Part shown: positions 17,405-26,243 of the stretch, one piece after another | Layout: each line of letters begins with the position of its first letter | Position numbering within the stretch: position 1 is the first letter of the stretch | Assembly (NCBI RefSeq): GCF_004116455.1 | Contig: NZ_PDJU01000006.1 | Coordinates: forward strand, 115,335-179,334 | Reading direction: 5' to 3' | DNA from: Arcobacter sp. F155 | GTDB lineage: Bacteria > Campylobacterota > Campylobacteria > Campylobacterales > Arcobacteraceae | DNA length: 64,000 bases | Translations under genes and position numbers: made by a program | The notes under the pieces: generated by a model | The model's database searches: none | Seen by the model: the letters and a program-made list of their open reading frames with translations, nothing else | Told to the model about the DNA's origin: nothing

Positions 17405-18025
17405 TTGGAAATATTATCTAATTTTATCCAACAAACTATTACTATCTTTGCTATTATGGACCCAATAGGGATTAGTGCATTAGCACTATCTTTATTGAGC
17501 CCAAATATTACAAAAACACAAATATCTACAATTGCTAGAAAATCTACATTTACTATTATTATCGCATTTTTTGTAGTTTTAATTACAGGTGATGCTATCT
17601 TAAAGATTTTTGGTATTGGTGAAAATTCACTTAAAGTTATGGGTGGAATTATTCTACTTATGATGGCAATTTCAATGGTAAATGGTAGTGCAAAAGAGGG
17701 TAAAAAAGATGATGACAAAAGTGACGAAGAACTTTCTGTTATTCCAATAGGTATTCCTATAGCTTTTGGGGCTGGACTATTTACTACTATTATTATTTTT
17801 AAACATGATGCTGAAACATTTGTTGATTTAGTATCTATTACTCTTGCATTTTGTATAAATGCATTTTTATTTTATCTGATATTAAAAAACTCAATTTATA
17901 TTAGAAAATTCTTTGGTGCTACAGGACAAAATGTAGTTACTAAACTTATGGGATTGATTGTTGGAGCTATTGCTGTACAATTTATAATCTCAGGAATTGT
18001 TAGCCTAACTAAACTCTATTTATAA
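17405..18025 (+). CDS. MarC-family integral membrane protein
   Basis: A 206-residue protein with six predicted helices and the MarC features FAIMDPIGISALALSL near the N-terminus and a FGATGQNVVTKLMGLIVGAIAVQFIISGI C-terminal region. The molecular role of MarC proteins is not established. The TTG at 17405 follows the permease stop by one base, so it belongs to the same transcript. The next gene overlaps its stop codon. Confidence 0.85.
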   Translation: MEILSNFIQQTITIFAIMDPIGISALALSLLSPNITKTQISTIARKSTFTIIIAFFVVLITGDAILKIFGIGENSLKVMGGIILLMMAISMVNGSAKEGKKDDDKSDEELSVIPIGIPIAFGAGLFTTIIIFKHDAETFVDLVSITLAFCINAFLFYLILKNSIYIRKFFGATGQNVVTKLMGLIVGAIAVQFIISGIVSLTKLYL

Positions 18026-18639
18026 TGTTTTTAGATGTCTTCTTAAAAGGTTTTATTGTAACAATATCTTTGATTGTTGCAATAGGAGCTCAAAATGCAT
18101 ATATTTTAAAACTTGGGCTTTTAAAACAGCACGTTGGAAAAGCTGTACTATTTTGTATTCTTTCAGATATTTTACTTATTTCATCAGGGGTATTAGGTTT
18201 AGGCTTTTTTATAAAAGATAATCAAATCCTTATAAACTCTATTGCAATTTTTGGAATCATATTTTTATGTTATTACTCTTTTTTATCTTTTAAGTCCGCA
18301 CTTAAAAATGAGAGTTTAAAAATTGATGATGAAGTAAAAACAAATCCTTTAAAACAAGTATTAACTTTATTATTTGTTTTTACATATTTAAATCCACATA
18401 CTTATCTTGATACTATTTTATTAATAGGTGGAATTGGAGCAAATATTGAAGACAATCTAAAACTATATTTTCTATTAGGTTCTTTATTAGCTTCATCTTT
18501 TTGGTTTTCTACTTTAGGTTTTGGTGCAAGATTTTTAATTCCATTATTTAAAAAGCCAATTACATGGAAAATATTAGATATTTCTATTGGTCTATTTATG
18601 CTATTTATCGCTTATTCACTGATAGATATAATTAAATAA
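18025..18639 (+). CDS. LysE/ArgO-family amino-acid exporter
   Basis: A 204-residue membrane protein with six hydrophobic segments. The ArgO/LysE signature is clear: VAIGAQNAYILKLGL near residue 20 and LNPHTYLDTILLIGG near 130. This matches the arginine or lysine exporter subfamily more closely than the LysE relative at 4830. Its ATG overlaps the MarC stop codon. An importer and an exporter in one operon suggests amino-acid pool balancing, by inference. Confidence 0.88.
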   Translation: MFLDVFLKGFIVTISLIVAIGAQNAYILKLGLLKQHVGKAVLFCILSDILLISSGVLGLGFFIKDNQILINSIAIFGIIFLCYYSFLSFKSALKNESLKIDDEVKTNPLKQVLTLLFVFTYLNPHTYLDTILLIGGIGANIEDNLKLYFLLGSLLASSFWFSTLGFGARFLIPLFKKPITWKILDISIGLFMLFIAYSLIDIIK

Positions 18640-18710
18640 AATATATTTTAAGTTTAGATTAAAGCCATCAACTAAAATTATTTTAAATAATAAAACTTAA
18701 TATAAGAAAT

Positions 18711-18716
18711 TATAAT
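18711..18716 (+). promoter_or_regulatory. probable -10 of the FIST-kinase operon
   Basis: TATAAT about 80 bp before the FIST gene in a 159-bp intergenic gap that holds no other feature I can support. Confidence 0.4.
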
Positions 18717-18798
18717 TTAAGTCACCTGATAAAAATACTCCCTAAGTAATTGTTTTTGAAAGGTTCTCTAAAAATTATTTAAAAAGTGGGTCTTAACT

Positions 18799-19857
18799 AT
18801 GAATGTAACAGTTGCCTTTTTAGAAACATCTAAACAGTTAGAAAACTTCAACTTTTCAAATAAAAATAAATACTTAATTTTATGTACTCAAAATAGTAAA
18901 CTTGATTTAGAAAAACTCAATAGTTTAAATATAGAGTATTATGGTGCAATCTTTCCTAAACTAATATTTAAAAATAAAATATTTGAAGATGGTTATTTGA
19001 TTTGTATTTTAAAAAACAATGTTCATATTGAGTTTATAGAAGATATGAATACCCATGAGTTTGATAATTCAACATTAAGTAATTATAATACTTTGATTAC
19101 GATTATTGATGGGCTATCAGATTATAATACAGCTTTCTTAGAAAATATGTATGAACATACAAATATCAACTCTACTATTATTGGTGGTGGAGCTGGAACA
19201 TTTGAAGAGAATAAAAAACATCTTTTTAATAATAATGGCTTTTACTCAAACTCTTCTATTATAGTGATGATTGATAATATTATAGATATAGGTGTAAGTG
19301 GAGGATGGCAAGTTTTAGATGGACCTTTTGTTGTTACATCATCTAAAGGAAAACTTCTTAAAGAGTTAGATTATAAAAGTGCTTTTGAATTGTATAAAGT
19401 TGCAATAGAAAAAGACCTTGGTAAAAAAGTTGAATTAAAAGATTTTTATAGTTTAATGAAAGATTATCCTCTTGGAATAGTAAAAAATGATGAGAAATAT
19501 ATCTTAAGAGACCCAATCTCTTTTCAAAAAGATTTTTTACATCTAGCAGGGGATATTGAAAACAATAGTGTAATCAATATCTTAAAAGCAAAAGAGAGTG
19601 ATCTTTTAGAGTCAACAGCAAGTACAAGAAATCAAGTACTACAAAAAGGTGCTAAACACTTAATGATATTTGAGTGTGTATCAAGACTGGAGTATCTAAC
19701 AGTAAATAGCTACTCTAAGCAATTAAGAGAGCTAAACAAGTGTGAGTCAATCAAAAGTGTCTTTGGTGTGATTAGCATAGGTGAAGTAGCAAACTCTGGT
19801 GAAAAATATATTGACTTACTAAATAAAAGTTGTGTAATAGGTGGAATATGTCATTAA
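18799..19857 (+). CDS. FIST domain sensor protein
   Basis: A 352-residue soluble protein with FIST-N (about residues 25-200) and FIST-C (about 205-340) domains. Recognisable pieces include TIIGGGAGTFE and YPLGIV, and the late FGVISIGEVANSG with CVIGG at the end. FIST domains are thought to bind small ligands such as amino acids and to feed signalling proteins. There is no signal peptide, so it acts in the cytoplasm. The histidine kinase gene overlaps its 3' end, which implies that it presents its ligand to that kinase. Confidence 0.87.
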   Translation: MNVTVAFLETSKQLENFNFSNKNKYLILCTQNSKLDLEKLNSLNIEYYGAIFPKLIFKNKIFEDGYLICILKNNVHIEFIEDMNTHEFDNSTLSNYNTLITIIDGLSDYNTAFLENMYEHTNINSTIIGGGAGTFEENKKHLFNNNGFYSNSSIIVMIDNIIDIGVSGGWQVLDGPFVVTSSKGKLLKELDYKSAFELYKVAIEKDLGKKVELKDFYSLMKDYPLGIVKNDEKYILRDPISFQKDFLHLAGDIENNSVINILKAKESDLLESTASTRNQVLQKGAKHLMIFECVSRLEYLTVNSYSKQLRELNKCESIKSVFGVISIGEVANSGEKYIDLLNKSCVIGGICH

Positions 19858-21026
19858 CAAAATTGTCTGTATCTTATAAGTGTGTAAACTCTATAGGAAA
19901 TAGTTTAAATCTAGAAGAGATGATGGAAGAGTTCTTAAGAACTTTTATTAAAGAAACAGGTGCGATAAGTGGTTCTTTTTTTGTAAATAGAAGTTTAGAC
20001 TTATGTGAAGAGGTTGCCTCATTAGGAAAGAAAAATCTTTTTAATATAGAAAGTATTAAAAAAAGACTAGAAGATGAGACTCTTATTTTAGAAGAAGTGG
20101 ATGAGAATATAAAACTATTAGCATATAAGGTAAAAAAAGGCTGTTTGATTTTTCTTTATTCTTGTGAGAATGATTTTGATTTTATTACTTCTATTTTAGA
20201 GAGTCTAAAAAACAAAATAGAGATAAATATTGACTCATGTTTAAATGTTGAAAATTTAAAAGAGCAAATAGAAGAAGCTACAAAAGAGAACCTAGAAAAA
20301 GAGAGACAACTATTTGAACAACTAAAAATGTCACAAATGGGTGAACTAATAGGAAATATAGCTCATCAATGGAGACAACCATTAAATATCATCTCAACTG
20401 CAACAAGTGGAATGCAAATCAAAAAAGAGCTAGATATACTTACTGATGAAGATTTTAAAGAGTACACAAAAAGTATTTTAGAAAACTCAAGTTATCTGTC
20501 TGGAACAATAGATGAGTTTAGAGACTATATAAAAGATAGTAATAAAGAAAAAGAGATAATTGTACAAGATAGACTAAAAATGGCAACTGAGATGTTAAGG
20601 TCATCTTTTAGTTTAGAAAGTATAAATATCATTGAAGAGTTTGTAGAAGAAGAGAAACTACATTTTAAACTTGTATTAGGGGATTTATTACAGGTTCTGA
20701 TTACTATCTTTAACAATGCAAAAGAAGCCTTGGTAGAAAAAGATGATTTAGAATACAAGTGGATAAAGTATAGTTTACGAAAAACAGACTATACTATTAA
20801 GATAACTATAGAAGATAATGCAGGTGGAGTAAATGAAAAGATAAAAGATAAAATCTTTAATCCATACTTTACTACAAAACATCAAGCCAGAGGAACAGGG
20901 ATTGGTCTTTACTCTGCATATGGTATAATCGTAAATAAATTAGATGGTAAACTGTATGTAAAAAACACTGAATTTGGAGCGAAATTTTATATAGAGTTAC
21001 CACTAAATGTAAATTATATTATATAA
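19848..21026 (+). CDS. soluble histidine kinase paired with the FIST protein
   Basis: A 392-residue kinase with no transmembrane segment. Residues 1 to about 135 look like a GAF-type sensor, then a coiled coil (about 137-165), a HisKA domain with His173 in NIAHQWRQPLN, and an HATPase domain (LITIFNNAKEAL, DNAGGV, TGIGLYSAYGI). The start is the ATG at 19848 behind AGGTGG, overlapping the FIST gene by 10 bp; the upstream TTG at 19830 has no such site. No response regulator gene is nearby, so it is an orphan in this window. Confidence 0.9.
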   Translation: MSLTKLSVSYKCVNSIGNSLNLEEMMEEFLRTFIKETGAISGSFFVNRSLDLCEEVASLGKKNLFNIESIKKRLEDETLILEEVDENIKLLAYKVKKGCLIFLYSCENDFDFITSILESLKNKIEINIDSCLNVENLKEQIEEATKENLEKERQLFEQLKMSQMGELIGNIAHQWRQPLNIISTATSGMQIKKELDILTDEDFKEYTKSILENSSYLSGTIDEFRDYIKDSNKEKEIIVQDRLKMATEMLRSSFSLESINIIEEFVEEEKLHFKLVLGDLLQVLITIFNNAKEALVEKDDLEYKWIKYSLRKTDYTIKITIEDNAGGVNEKIKDKIFNPYFTTKHQARGTGIGLYSAYGIIVNKLDGKLYVKNTEFGAKFYIELPLNVNYII

Positions 21027-21036
21027 AGGTAATCCT

Positions 21037-21828
21037 ATCTTACAAAATTCTGTAGAGACAATTGGCTATTTTAATGCCATCTTAGACTCATACAATGGAA
21101 TAACTATCAATAAAGAAAACCTTCCTGATACTAAAGAAGAGTTTGAATTAAATCTTGATTTGCTAATAGATGAAGTTAAATCAAGAAGAAATCTTATTTG
21201 GATGTATATAGATATAAAAGATTCGCAGTTTATTCCTCTTGCTACGCAAAGAGGTTTTTTCTTTCACTCTTGTGATGAAGATTATGTATTAGTAGTAAAA
21301 AGACTAAAAGAGAATGCAATAATTCCAACACCTGCAAATCATACTTTAGGTGTGGGAGCAGTTGTAATAAATGAAAACAATGAAATACTTGTAATAAAAG
21401 AGAAAATATCAACTGTTGGATATAAACTTCCAGGTGGACATGTAGATAATGCAGAGATGATTTCTAATGCACTTGCAAGGGAAGTTTATGAAGAAACAGG
21501 GGTAAGAGTAGAGTTTGAGTCAGTTGTGTCTTTAGGGCACTTCTATCCTCACCAATTTCATAAATCAAATCTTTATGTACTGTGTTTAGCAAAACCTCTT
21601 ACCCATGAGATAAATATATTTGATACAGATGAGGTAATAGATGCTAAATGGGTAGATGTAAATGAGTATCTAAATGATGAGAATGTATTAACTTACTCAA
21701 AAGCTATAGTAAATGCTGCATTAAGTACTAAAGGTTTTAAAATAGATAATGAACCTCTTAGTCATATAAAAAAAGAAATGGAATTATTCTTTCCTTTAGG
21801 AAAACAGAGTATAATCCAAAAAAAATAA
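21037..21828 (+). CDS. Nudix hydrolase with NUDT6-like N-terminal domain; start codon not canonical
   Basis: The Nudix box is intact (GGHVDNAEMISNALAREVYEETGV, with the REVYEETG core). Before it lies a pre-Nudix GNAT-like domain of the NUDT6 type (ILDSYNGITI, LIWMYIDIKDSQFIPLATQRGF, FFHSCDEDY). The first ATG, GTG or TTG in frame is the TTG at 21160, which would remove the start of that domain. The frame stays open and conserved-looking up to 21013. An AAAGG ribosome site at 21025-21029 stands seven bases before an ATC codon at 21037, which I use as the tentative start. The substrate is unknown. It follows the kinase gene directly and precedes RidA by 22 bp. Confidence 0.75.
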   Translation: MLQNSVETIGYFNAILDSYNGITINKENLPDTKEEFELNLDLLIDEVKSRRNLIWMYIDIKDSQFIPLATQRGFFFHSCDEDYVLVVKRLKENAIIPTPANHTLGVGAVVINENNEILVIKEKISTVGYKLPGGHVDNAEMISNALAREVYEETGVRVEFESVVSLGHFYPHQFHKSNLYVLCLAKPLTHEINIFDTDEVIDAKWVDVNEYLNDENVLTYSKAIVNAALSTKGFKIDNEPLSHIKKEMELFFPLGKQSIIQKK

Positions 21829-21850
21829 ATTATAATAAAGGAAATTAAAA

Positions 21851-22237
21851 ATGAAAGAAATTATCTCAACACCAAATGCACCTTCAGCAATTGGACCATA
21901 TAACCAAGGAACATCTTTTGGTGATTTAGTATTCTTATCTGGACAAATTCCATTAGACCCACAAACTATGGAACTAGTTGGAGGAGATGATGTACAAGCT
22001 CAAACAAAACAAGTAATGGAAAACTTAAAAGCAGTATTAGAAGAAGCAAACTCATCTTTTGATAATGTACTTAAAACAACTTGTTATTTATCTGATATGG
22101 ATAACTTTGTAGCTTTCAATGAAATCTATGCACAATATTTCAAAGCTGAAACAGCTCCTGCAAGAGCTACAGTTGCAGTTAGAACTTTACCAAAAAACGT
22201 ATTAGTTGAGGTAGATGTAATAGCTCATAAAAACTAG
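21851..22237 (+). CDS. ridA: RidA-family 2-iminobutanoate/2-iminopropanoate deaminase
   Basis: RidA hydrolyses reactive enamine/imine intermediates released by PLP enzymes such as threonine dehydratase, protecting PLP enzymes from damage. The 128-residue length is exact for the family. The motifs NAPSAIGPYNQGT, VFLSGQIPLDP, the arginine in PARATVAVRTLPKNVLVEVD and the closing VDVIAHK are all present. It is the last gene of the FIST-kinase-Nudix-RidA group and is followed by a strong terminator. Confidence 0.95.
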   Translation: MKEIISTPNAPSAIGPYNQGTSFGDLVFLSGQIPLDPQTMELVGGDDVQAQTKQVMENLKAVLEEANSSFDNVLKTTCYLSDMDNFVAFNEIYAQYFKAETAPARATVAVRTLPKNVLVEVDVIAHKN

Positions 22238-22245
22238 AACTTTGT

Positions 22246-22276
22246 ACTACTTTTCTTTTTACTAAAGAAAAGTAGT
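22246..22276 (+). terminator. rho-independent terminator after ridA
   Basis: A perfect 13-bp stem, ACTACTTTTCTTT (22246-22258) with AAAGAAAAGTAGT (22264-22276) and a 5-nt loop. It is the only strong structure in the 148-bp gap between ridA and the convergent GIY-YIG gene. Confidence 0.65.
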
Positions 22277-22385
22277 CAAAAGAAAAGCGTAAGCAGGGAT
22301 AAAAAATTACGCTAAAAATCTCAAAATATTAAAATTAAAAAACTCAGCTAAAGCTTCAAACAGTTTTAATTTCTTAACATATTTT

Positions 22386-22793
22386 TCAATTTTTCTTTAC
22401 GTTATTTTTTAAATGCTTACTTCTTCCATAGTATTTGGGTTTTAAAGTTATTGATAAAGATTGTTCTAAAAACTTTCGTACTTTTTCATCTTTACAAAAC
22501 TCATTATTAATTAAGTATTTAACATATTCAACTTCTTCCCACCAATCTTTTTTATTATGAGAGCCACTTCCATCACCTGAACATCTAGTTTTAAGACTTT
22601 TGCCAGATTCTCCTATATATAAAACTTCGTCTTTTTTTGAATATAAAATATAAATAGTAGGTTTATTTTTGCATCCAGCAGGAGAATTATTTTTTCTTCC
22701 ATCTTTATTTAAAATGTCTTTTATATCATTTTTAATCAATGACTTTTCAATTTTATGATATATAGTTTTATTAAATTCTTCAATTATTTTCAT
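22386..22793 (-). CDS. GIY-YIG domain protein
   Basis: A 135-residue protein whose central part matches the GIY-YIG nuclease fold: TIYILYS (GIY strand), VLYIGESG (YIG strand), the arginine in LKTRCSG about ten residues later, and the metal-binding glutamate in RKFLEQSLSITLKPKYY. The first 40 residues are unfamiliar. Function may be a small structure-specific nuclease, but no target can be deduced. Its ATG overlaps the tex stop codon by 4 bp, so the two are translationally coupled. Confidence 0.75.
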   Translation of the reverse strand: MKIIEEFNKTIYHKIEKSLIKNDIKDILNKDGRKNNSPAGCKNKPTIYILYSKKDEVLYIGESGKSLKTRCSGDGSGSHNKKDWWEEVEYVKYLINNEFCKDEKVRKFLEQSLSITLKPKYYGRSKHLKNNVKKN

Positions 22794-24901
22794 TTTAAAC
22801 TCAAACTCACTCTTTGTTTCTCTAAATCAACGCTTAGAACTTTTACTTTTTCTAAATTCTGATTGATACTTAAAACCTCACTTGGATGAGAGATTCTTTT
22901 ATTTGATATTTGTGAGATATGAAGTAGGGCGTCATTTTTTAATCCTACATCAACGAAGGCTCCAAAGTCAGTTATATTTCTAACTATTCCAGATAAAACA
23001 AACCCTTCTTTTAAATCCTCTATTGAAGCTACATCTTGGGCAAATTTTACTTGATTGAAGTTTTCTCTGATATCAAAACCAGGTTTTTTAAGTTCTTCAA
23101 TTATATCTTTTAGTTTTAGTAAAGAAGAGCCAAGTTCATTTGCTATAGTTTGTATTTGTGAATCTTTGATATCTTCTATTTTATAGTTTTTTTGCAAGTT
23201 TTTTGTTACTTCATAATCTTCTGGATGAATAGCAGTATTATTTAAAATAGATTTACCATCTTTTATTCTTAAGAAACCAACTGCTTGTTCATAAGCTTTT
23301 GCTCCAATACCTTTTACTTTTAGAAGCTCTTCTTTTGAAGTAAACTTTCCAATCTTTTCTCTATGTTCTACAATATTTTGTGCTAGTTTTTCAGTAATAC
23401 CAGAAACAAAAGATAGTAGTTTATATGAAGCTGAGTTTAAATCAACACCTACTTTATTTACTAAGTCAATTGTTGTATTTTCTAATTTTAGAGCTAACTC
23501 TTTTTGATTTACATCATGTTGATATTGACCAATACCAAGTGATTTAGGGTCTATTTTTACTAAAGCTGCCATTGGGTCACGAAGTCTTGCTGCAATAGAA
23601 ATAGCACCTCTAATAGTTACATCAAGATTAGGGTACTCTTTTTGTGCAATTTTAGAAGCAGAATAAACACTTGCACCTATCTCACTAACAATTGCATAGT
23701 TTATATCAAGATTTTTCTCTTTGATTAAAGTTGCTATAAAATCAGCAGTTTCCCTTGAAGCAGTTCCATTTCCAATAGCTATTGCTGTGATATTATATTT
23801 TTCAATTAAAGAGCAAACTACTTTAGAAGAGTTTGCAAAGTCCTCTTTTGGTTTTGTAGGATAAATCACAGTAGAATCAAGATATAAACCATCTTCATCT
23901 ATAACAGCTAATTTACAACCAGTTTTATATCCAGGGTCAACTCCTAAAATAACTTGATTTACTAATGGAGCTGTTTGAAGTAACTCTTTTAAGTTTTTAC
24001 CAAAAAGCTCAATAGCTTCGCTACTTGCTTTTTCTTTTAAAGTTGTAAGAGCTTCTCTTTTTAAACTAGGAAGTAAAAGTCTTTTTAGTCCATCTTTATA
24101 GGCATCAAATACTATCTCTTTTGAAGTGTTTGCCCAAGAAGGGATTTTATATTTTTTTATGTTCTCTAAAATATGTTTTTCATCAATATTTACTTTTATA
24201 GCTAGTTGTTTTTCATTTACAGCTCTTAATATTGCTAAAGTTCTGTGAGATTTGATGTATTTTATTTTTTCTTCTTTTTCAATAAAGCTTGAATAAAGAC
24301 CATCTTTTTGAAACTCTTTACCTTCTTTTATCTCTATATTTCCCCAGTTTGAGATTAGCTTTCTTATTATCTCTTTTGATTTAAAATCATCGGCATATCT
24401 TTGAGCTATAATATCTTTTGCACCAGTTATAGCATCTTCACAAGATGTAACTTCTTTATTTAAAAACTGTTTTGCTTTTTGTGAAACTTCTTCTTTAGTG
24501 TATTTTAGACTTTGAATAATATTTGCAAAAGGCTCTAAGCCATTCTCTATAGCCTTACTTGTTCTTGAAGATTTTTTATCTTTAAAAGGTGTATAAATAT
24601 CTTCTACTGCTTGTAAAGTTGTTGCTTCACTTAACTGTGATAAGACTTTGTCATTTAAAAAGTTCTTCTCTTTTAAAATAGAGATTATCTCTTCTTTACG
24701 TGAGAGTAGTTTTTGAGAGTAAGAATAAACTTCTTCAAAAGCTCTTAGTGCCTCATCACTTGCATTGTTTGTTAAATCTTTTCTATACCTTGCAATAAAA
24801 GGAATAGTACAACCTTCATTTAAAAGATTGATAATATTTTCTATAACTTTAGATGGAAGTTGTGTTTTCTCTTCTAGTAAGTTTAATAAATCGTTAGTCA
24901 A
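22790..24901 (-). CDS. tex: Tex-family RNA-binding transcription accessory protein
   Basis: A 703-residue Tex protein. The N-terminal helical region (FIARYRKDLTNNASDEALR) is followed by the YqgF/RNase H-like domain (VILGVDPGYKTGCKLAVID), a helix-hairpin-helix region (LLSFVSGITEKLAQNIVEHREKIG split by KVKGIGAKAYEQAVGFLRI) and a C-terminal S1 domain (GIVRNITDFGAFVDVGLKNDALLHIS). Tex binds RNA and associates with RNA polymerase. Length is slightly below the 720-780 usual for the family. It overlaps the dioxygenase gene by 8 bp. Confidence 0.95.
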   Translation of the reverse strand: MTNDLLNLLEEKTQLPSKVIENIINLLNEGCTIPFIARYRKDLTNNASDEALRAFEEVYSYSQKLLSRKEEIISILKEKNFLNDKVLSQLSEATTLQAVEDIYTPFKDKKSSRTSKAIENGLEPFANIIQSLKYTKEEVSQKAKQFLNKEVTSCEDAITGAKDIIAQRYADDFKSKEIIRKLISNWGNIEIKEGKEFQKDGLYSSFIEKEEKIKYIKSHRTLAILRAVNEKQLAIKVNIDEKHILENIKKYKIPSWANTSKEIVFDAYKDGLKRLLLPSLKREALTTLKEKASSEAIELFGKNLKELLQTAPLVNQVILGVDPGYKTGCKLAVIDEDGLYLDSTVIYPTKPKEDFANSSKVVCSLIEKYNITAIAIGNGTASRETADFIATLIKEKNLDINYAIVSEIGASVYSASKIAQKEYPNLDVTIRGAISIAARLRDPMAALVKIDPKSLGIGQYQHDVNQKELALKLENTTIDLVNKVGVDLNSASYKLLSFVSGITEKLAQNIVEHREKIGKFTSKEELLKVKGIGAKAYEQAVGFLRIKDGKSILNNTAIHPEDYEVTKNLQKNYKIEDIKDSQIQTIANELGSSLLKLKDIIEELKKPGFDIRENFNQVKFAQDVASIEDLKEGFVLSGIVRNITDFGAFVDVGLKNDALLHISQISNKRISHPSEVLSINQNLEKVKVLSVDLEKQRVSLSLK

Positions 24902-25628
24902 GAACTATTTCCTTGTAGTCACTTCTTGTATTTTCAAGTGGTTTATTGTTTTGTGCTCGTACAGTATATACAAAAGATATTTTTGCACTATCAGTTACAT
25001 TTTTACTTGCATGGTGTAGTGTTTTACAGTGAAATAAAACAATATCACCTTTTGATAAGTTTTGGTGAGTTCTTTTTTCTATGATTTTTTGGTTTTCTTC
25101 ATTTTCATCAATAAAATTATCTACTTCATCAAAAGAAGATTTATCAAATTTGATTTTATGTGTTCCAGGAATAAATTCTAAAAGACCATTTTCTAAAAAC
25201 TCATCTCCTAAACTTAACCAAACTGATACTAAATCATCATTTTCAAAATGCCAATATCTTCTATCTTGGTGCCAGTAAGTTCTTGTACTTTCATGGGGAA
25301 GTTTAGTCATGATTGAGTTGTGGTGAGCTAAAGTTAAAACAGGAGTATCATTTAAAACTTGTTTTAAAATTGGTCTTATCTCTTTATTTGTCATCCACTC
25401 TTGAAATACTTCTTCTCTATCATATACTTGTCTTAATCTTCTAACTGTGATTTTATCTTCATCAAGGCTCATATACTCTTGTTCTGTTTCTATTGGAGCT
25501 TGTTTTTTTGTAAGATGTTCTTTTGCTTTTTCTAAAATTTTATCGCATAATTCATTGTCAGCAAAATTTTTTATTATTAAAAATCCGTCACGATTAAATT
25601 GCTCTAATTGTTCTTTTGATAATTCCAT
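24894..25628 (-). CDS. phytanoyl-CoA dioxygenase (PhyH) family protein
   Basis: A 244-residue Fe(II)/2-oxoglutarate-dependent oxygenase. The metal ligands are the HxD in YWHQDRRYWHF and a distal histidine in the FHCKTLHHASKN segment; an arginine for 2-oxoglutarate lies in FVYTVRAQ. Typical start QFNRDGFLIIKNF. The substrate is unknown; PhyH proteins hydroxylate diverse small molecules. It heads a minus-strand operon with tex and the GIY-YIG gene. Confidence 0.85.
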   Translation of the reverse strand: MELSKEQLEQFNRDGFLIIKNFADNELCDKILEKAKEHLTKKQAPIETEQEYMSLDEDKITVRRLRQVYDREEVFQEWMTNKEIRPILKQVLNDTPVLTLAHHNSIMTKLPHESTRTYWHQDRRYWHFENDDLVSVWLSLGDEFLENGLLEFIPGTHKIKFDKSSFDEVDNFIDENEENQKIIEKRTHQNLSKGDIVLFHCKTLHHASKNVTDSAKISFVYTVRAQNNKPLENTRSDYKEIVLD

Positions 25629-25654
25629 TGATAGCTTTCTTATAAATTTTTCGT

Positions 25655-25660
25655 ATTATA
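25655..25660 (-). promoter_or_regulatory. -10 element of the PhyH-tex operon
   Basis: TGTATAATAC on the minus strand, about 27 bp before the start codon; an extended -10 of good quality. Confidence 0.55.
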
Positions 25661-25723
25661 CATCAAAATCGATTTCTATTTTATTATCTAAATATTTACT
25701 ATAATAAAATCTTATATTAATAT

Positions 25724-25729
25724 TATAAT
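25724..25729 (+). promoter_or_regulatory. probable -10 of the DsrE-like gene
   Basis: TATAAT in a very AT-rich stretch about 75 bp before the gene. A perfect leader hairpin follows (TTCTCTA 25769-25775, TAGAGAA 25780-25786) just upstream of the AGGAG site. Confidence 0.4.
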
Positions 25730-25802
25730 TTTTTATTATCTATTAAGCCATTAAGTTTTATACTTAGCTTCTCTAGATTTAGAGAAAAATTATTTAGGAG
25801 AA

Positions 25803-26231
25803 ATGATGAAAAAACTAGTTTTATTAGTAGGTATTTGTTTATCATTACTTGTAACAAACTCTTTTGCAAGTGATAAAAAAGGATTAAATGTTGTTTTAAC
25901 TGCTTCAGATGCACAAACTCAACAAATGGCAATGGCTTTATCTATGATGACTTTAAAGCAAGGAAAAGAAGTAAATATGACTCTTTGTTCAAGTGCAGGG
26001 GATTTAGCTGTTAAGGGTATGAAAAGTGAAATTTTAAAGCCTATGAATAAAAGTCCAAAAATGATGATGAAAGCTATCATGAAAAAAGGTGCGAAAGTAG
26101 AAGTTTGTCCTTTATATTTACCAAATGCAGGGAAAGATGAATCTGTATTAATAAAAGGAATCACTGTTGCAAAACCACCAAAAGTTGCAGCACAACTTTT
26201 AAATGATGATTTTACAACATTAAGTTACTAA
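25803..26231 (+). CDS. periplasmic DsrE/TusD-fold protein
   Basis: A 142-residue protein with a signal peptide (about residues 1-23, ending NSFA). The mature part has the DsrE fold pattern: GLNVVLTASD, then TQQMAMALSMMTLKQGKEVNMTLCSSAGDLAV, and KGAKVEVCPLYLPN with a cysteine in the position used for sulfur transfer in DsrE relatives. Export of a DsrE-like protein suggests a periplasmic thiol or sulfur role, by inference. ATG 25803 and ATG 25806 are both possible starts behind AGGAG. Confidence 0.75.
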   Translation: MMKKLVLLVGICLSLLVTNSFASDKKGLNVVLTASDAQTQQMAMALSMMTLKQGKEVNMTLCSSAGDLAVKGMKSEILKPMNKSPKMMMKAIMKKGAKVEVCPLYLPNAGKDESVLIKGITVAKPPKVAAQLLNDDFTTLSY

Positions 26232-26243
26232 GACTTAAATATT

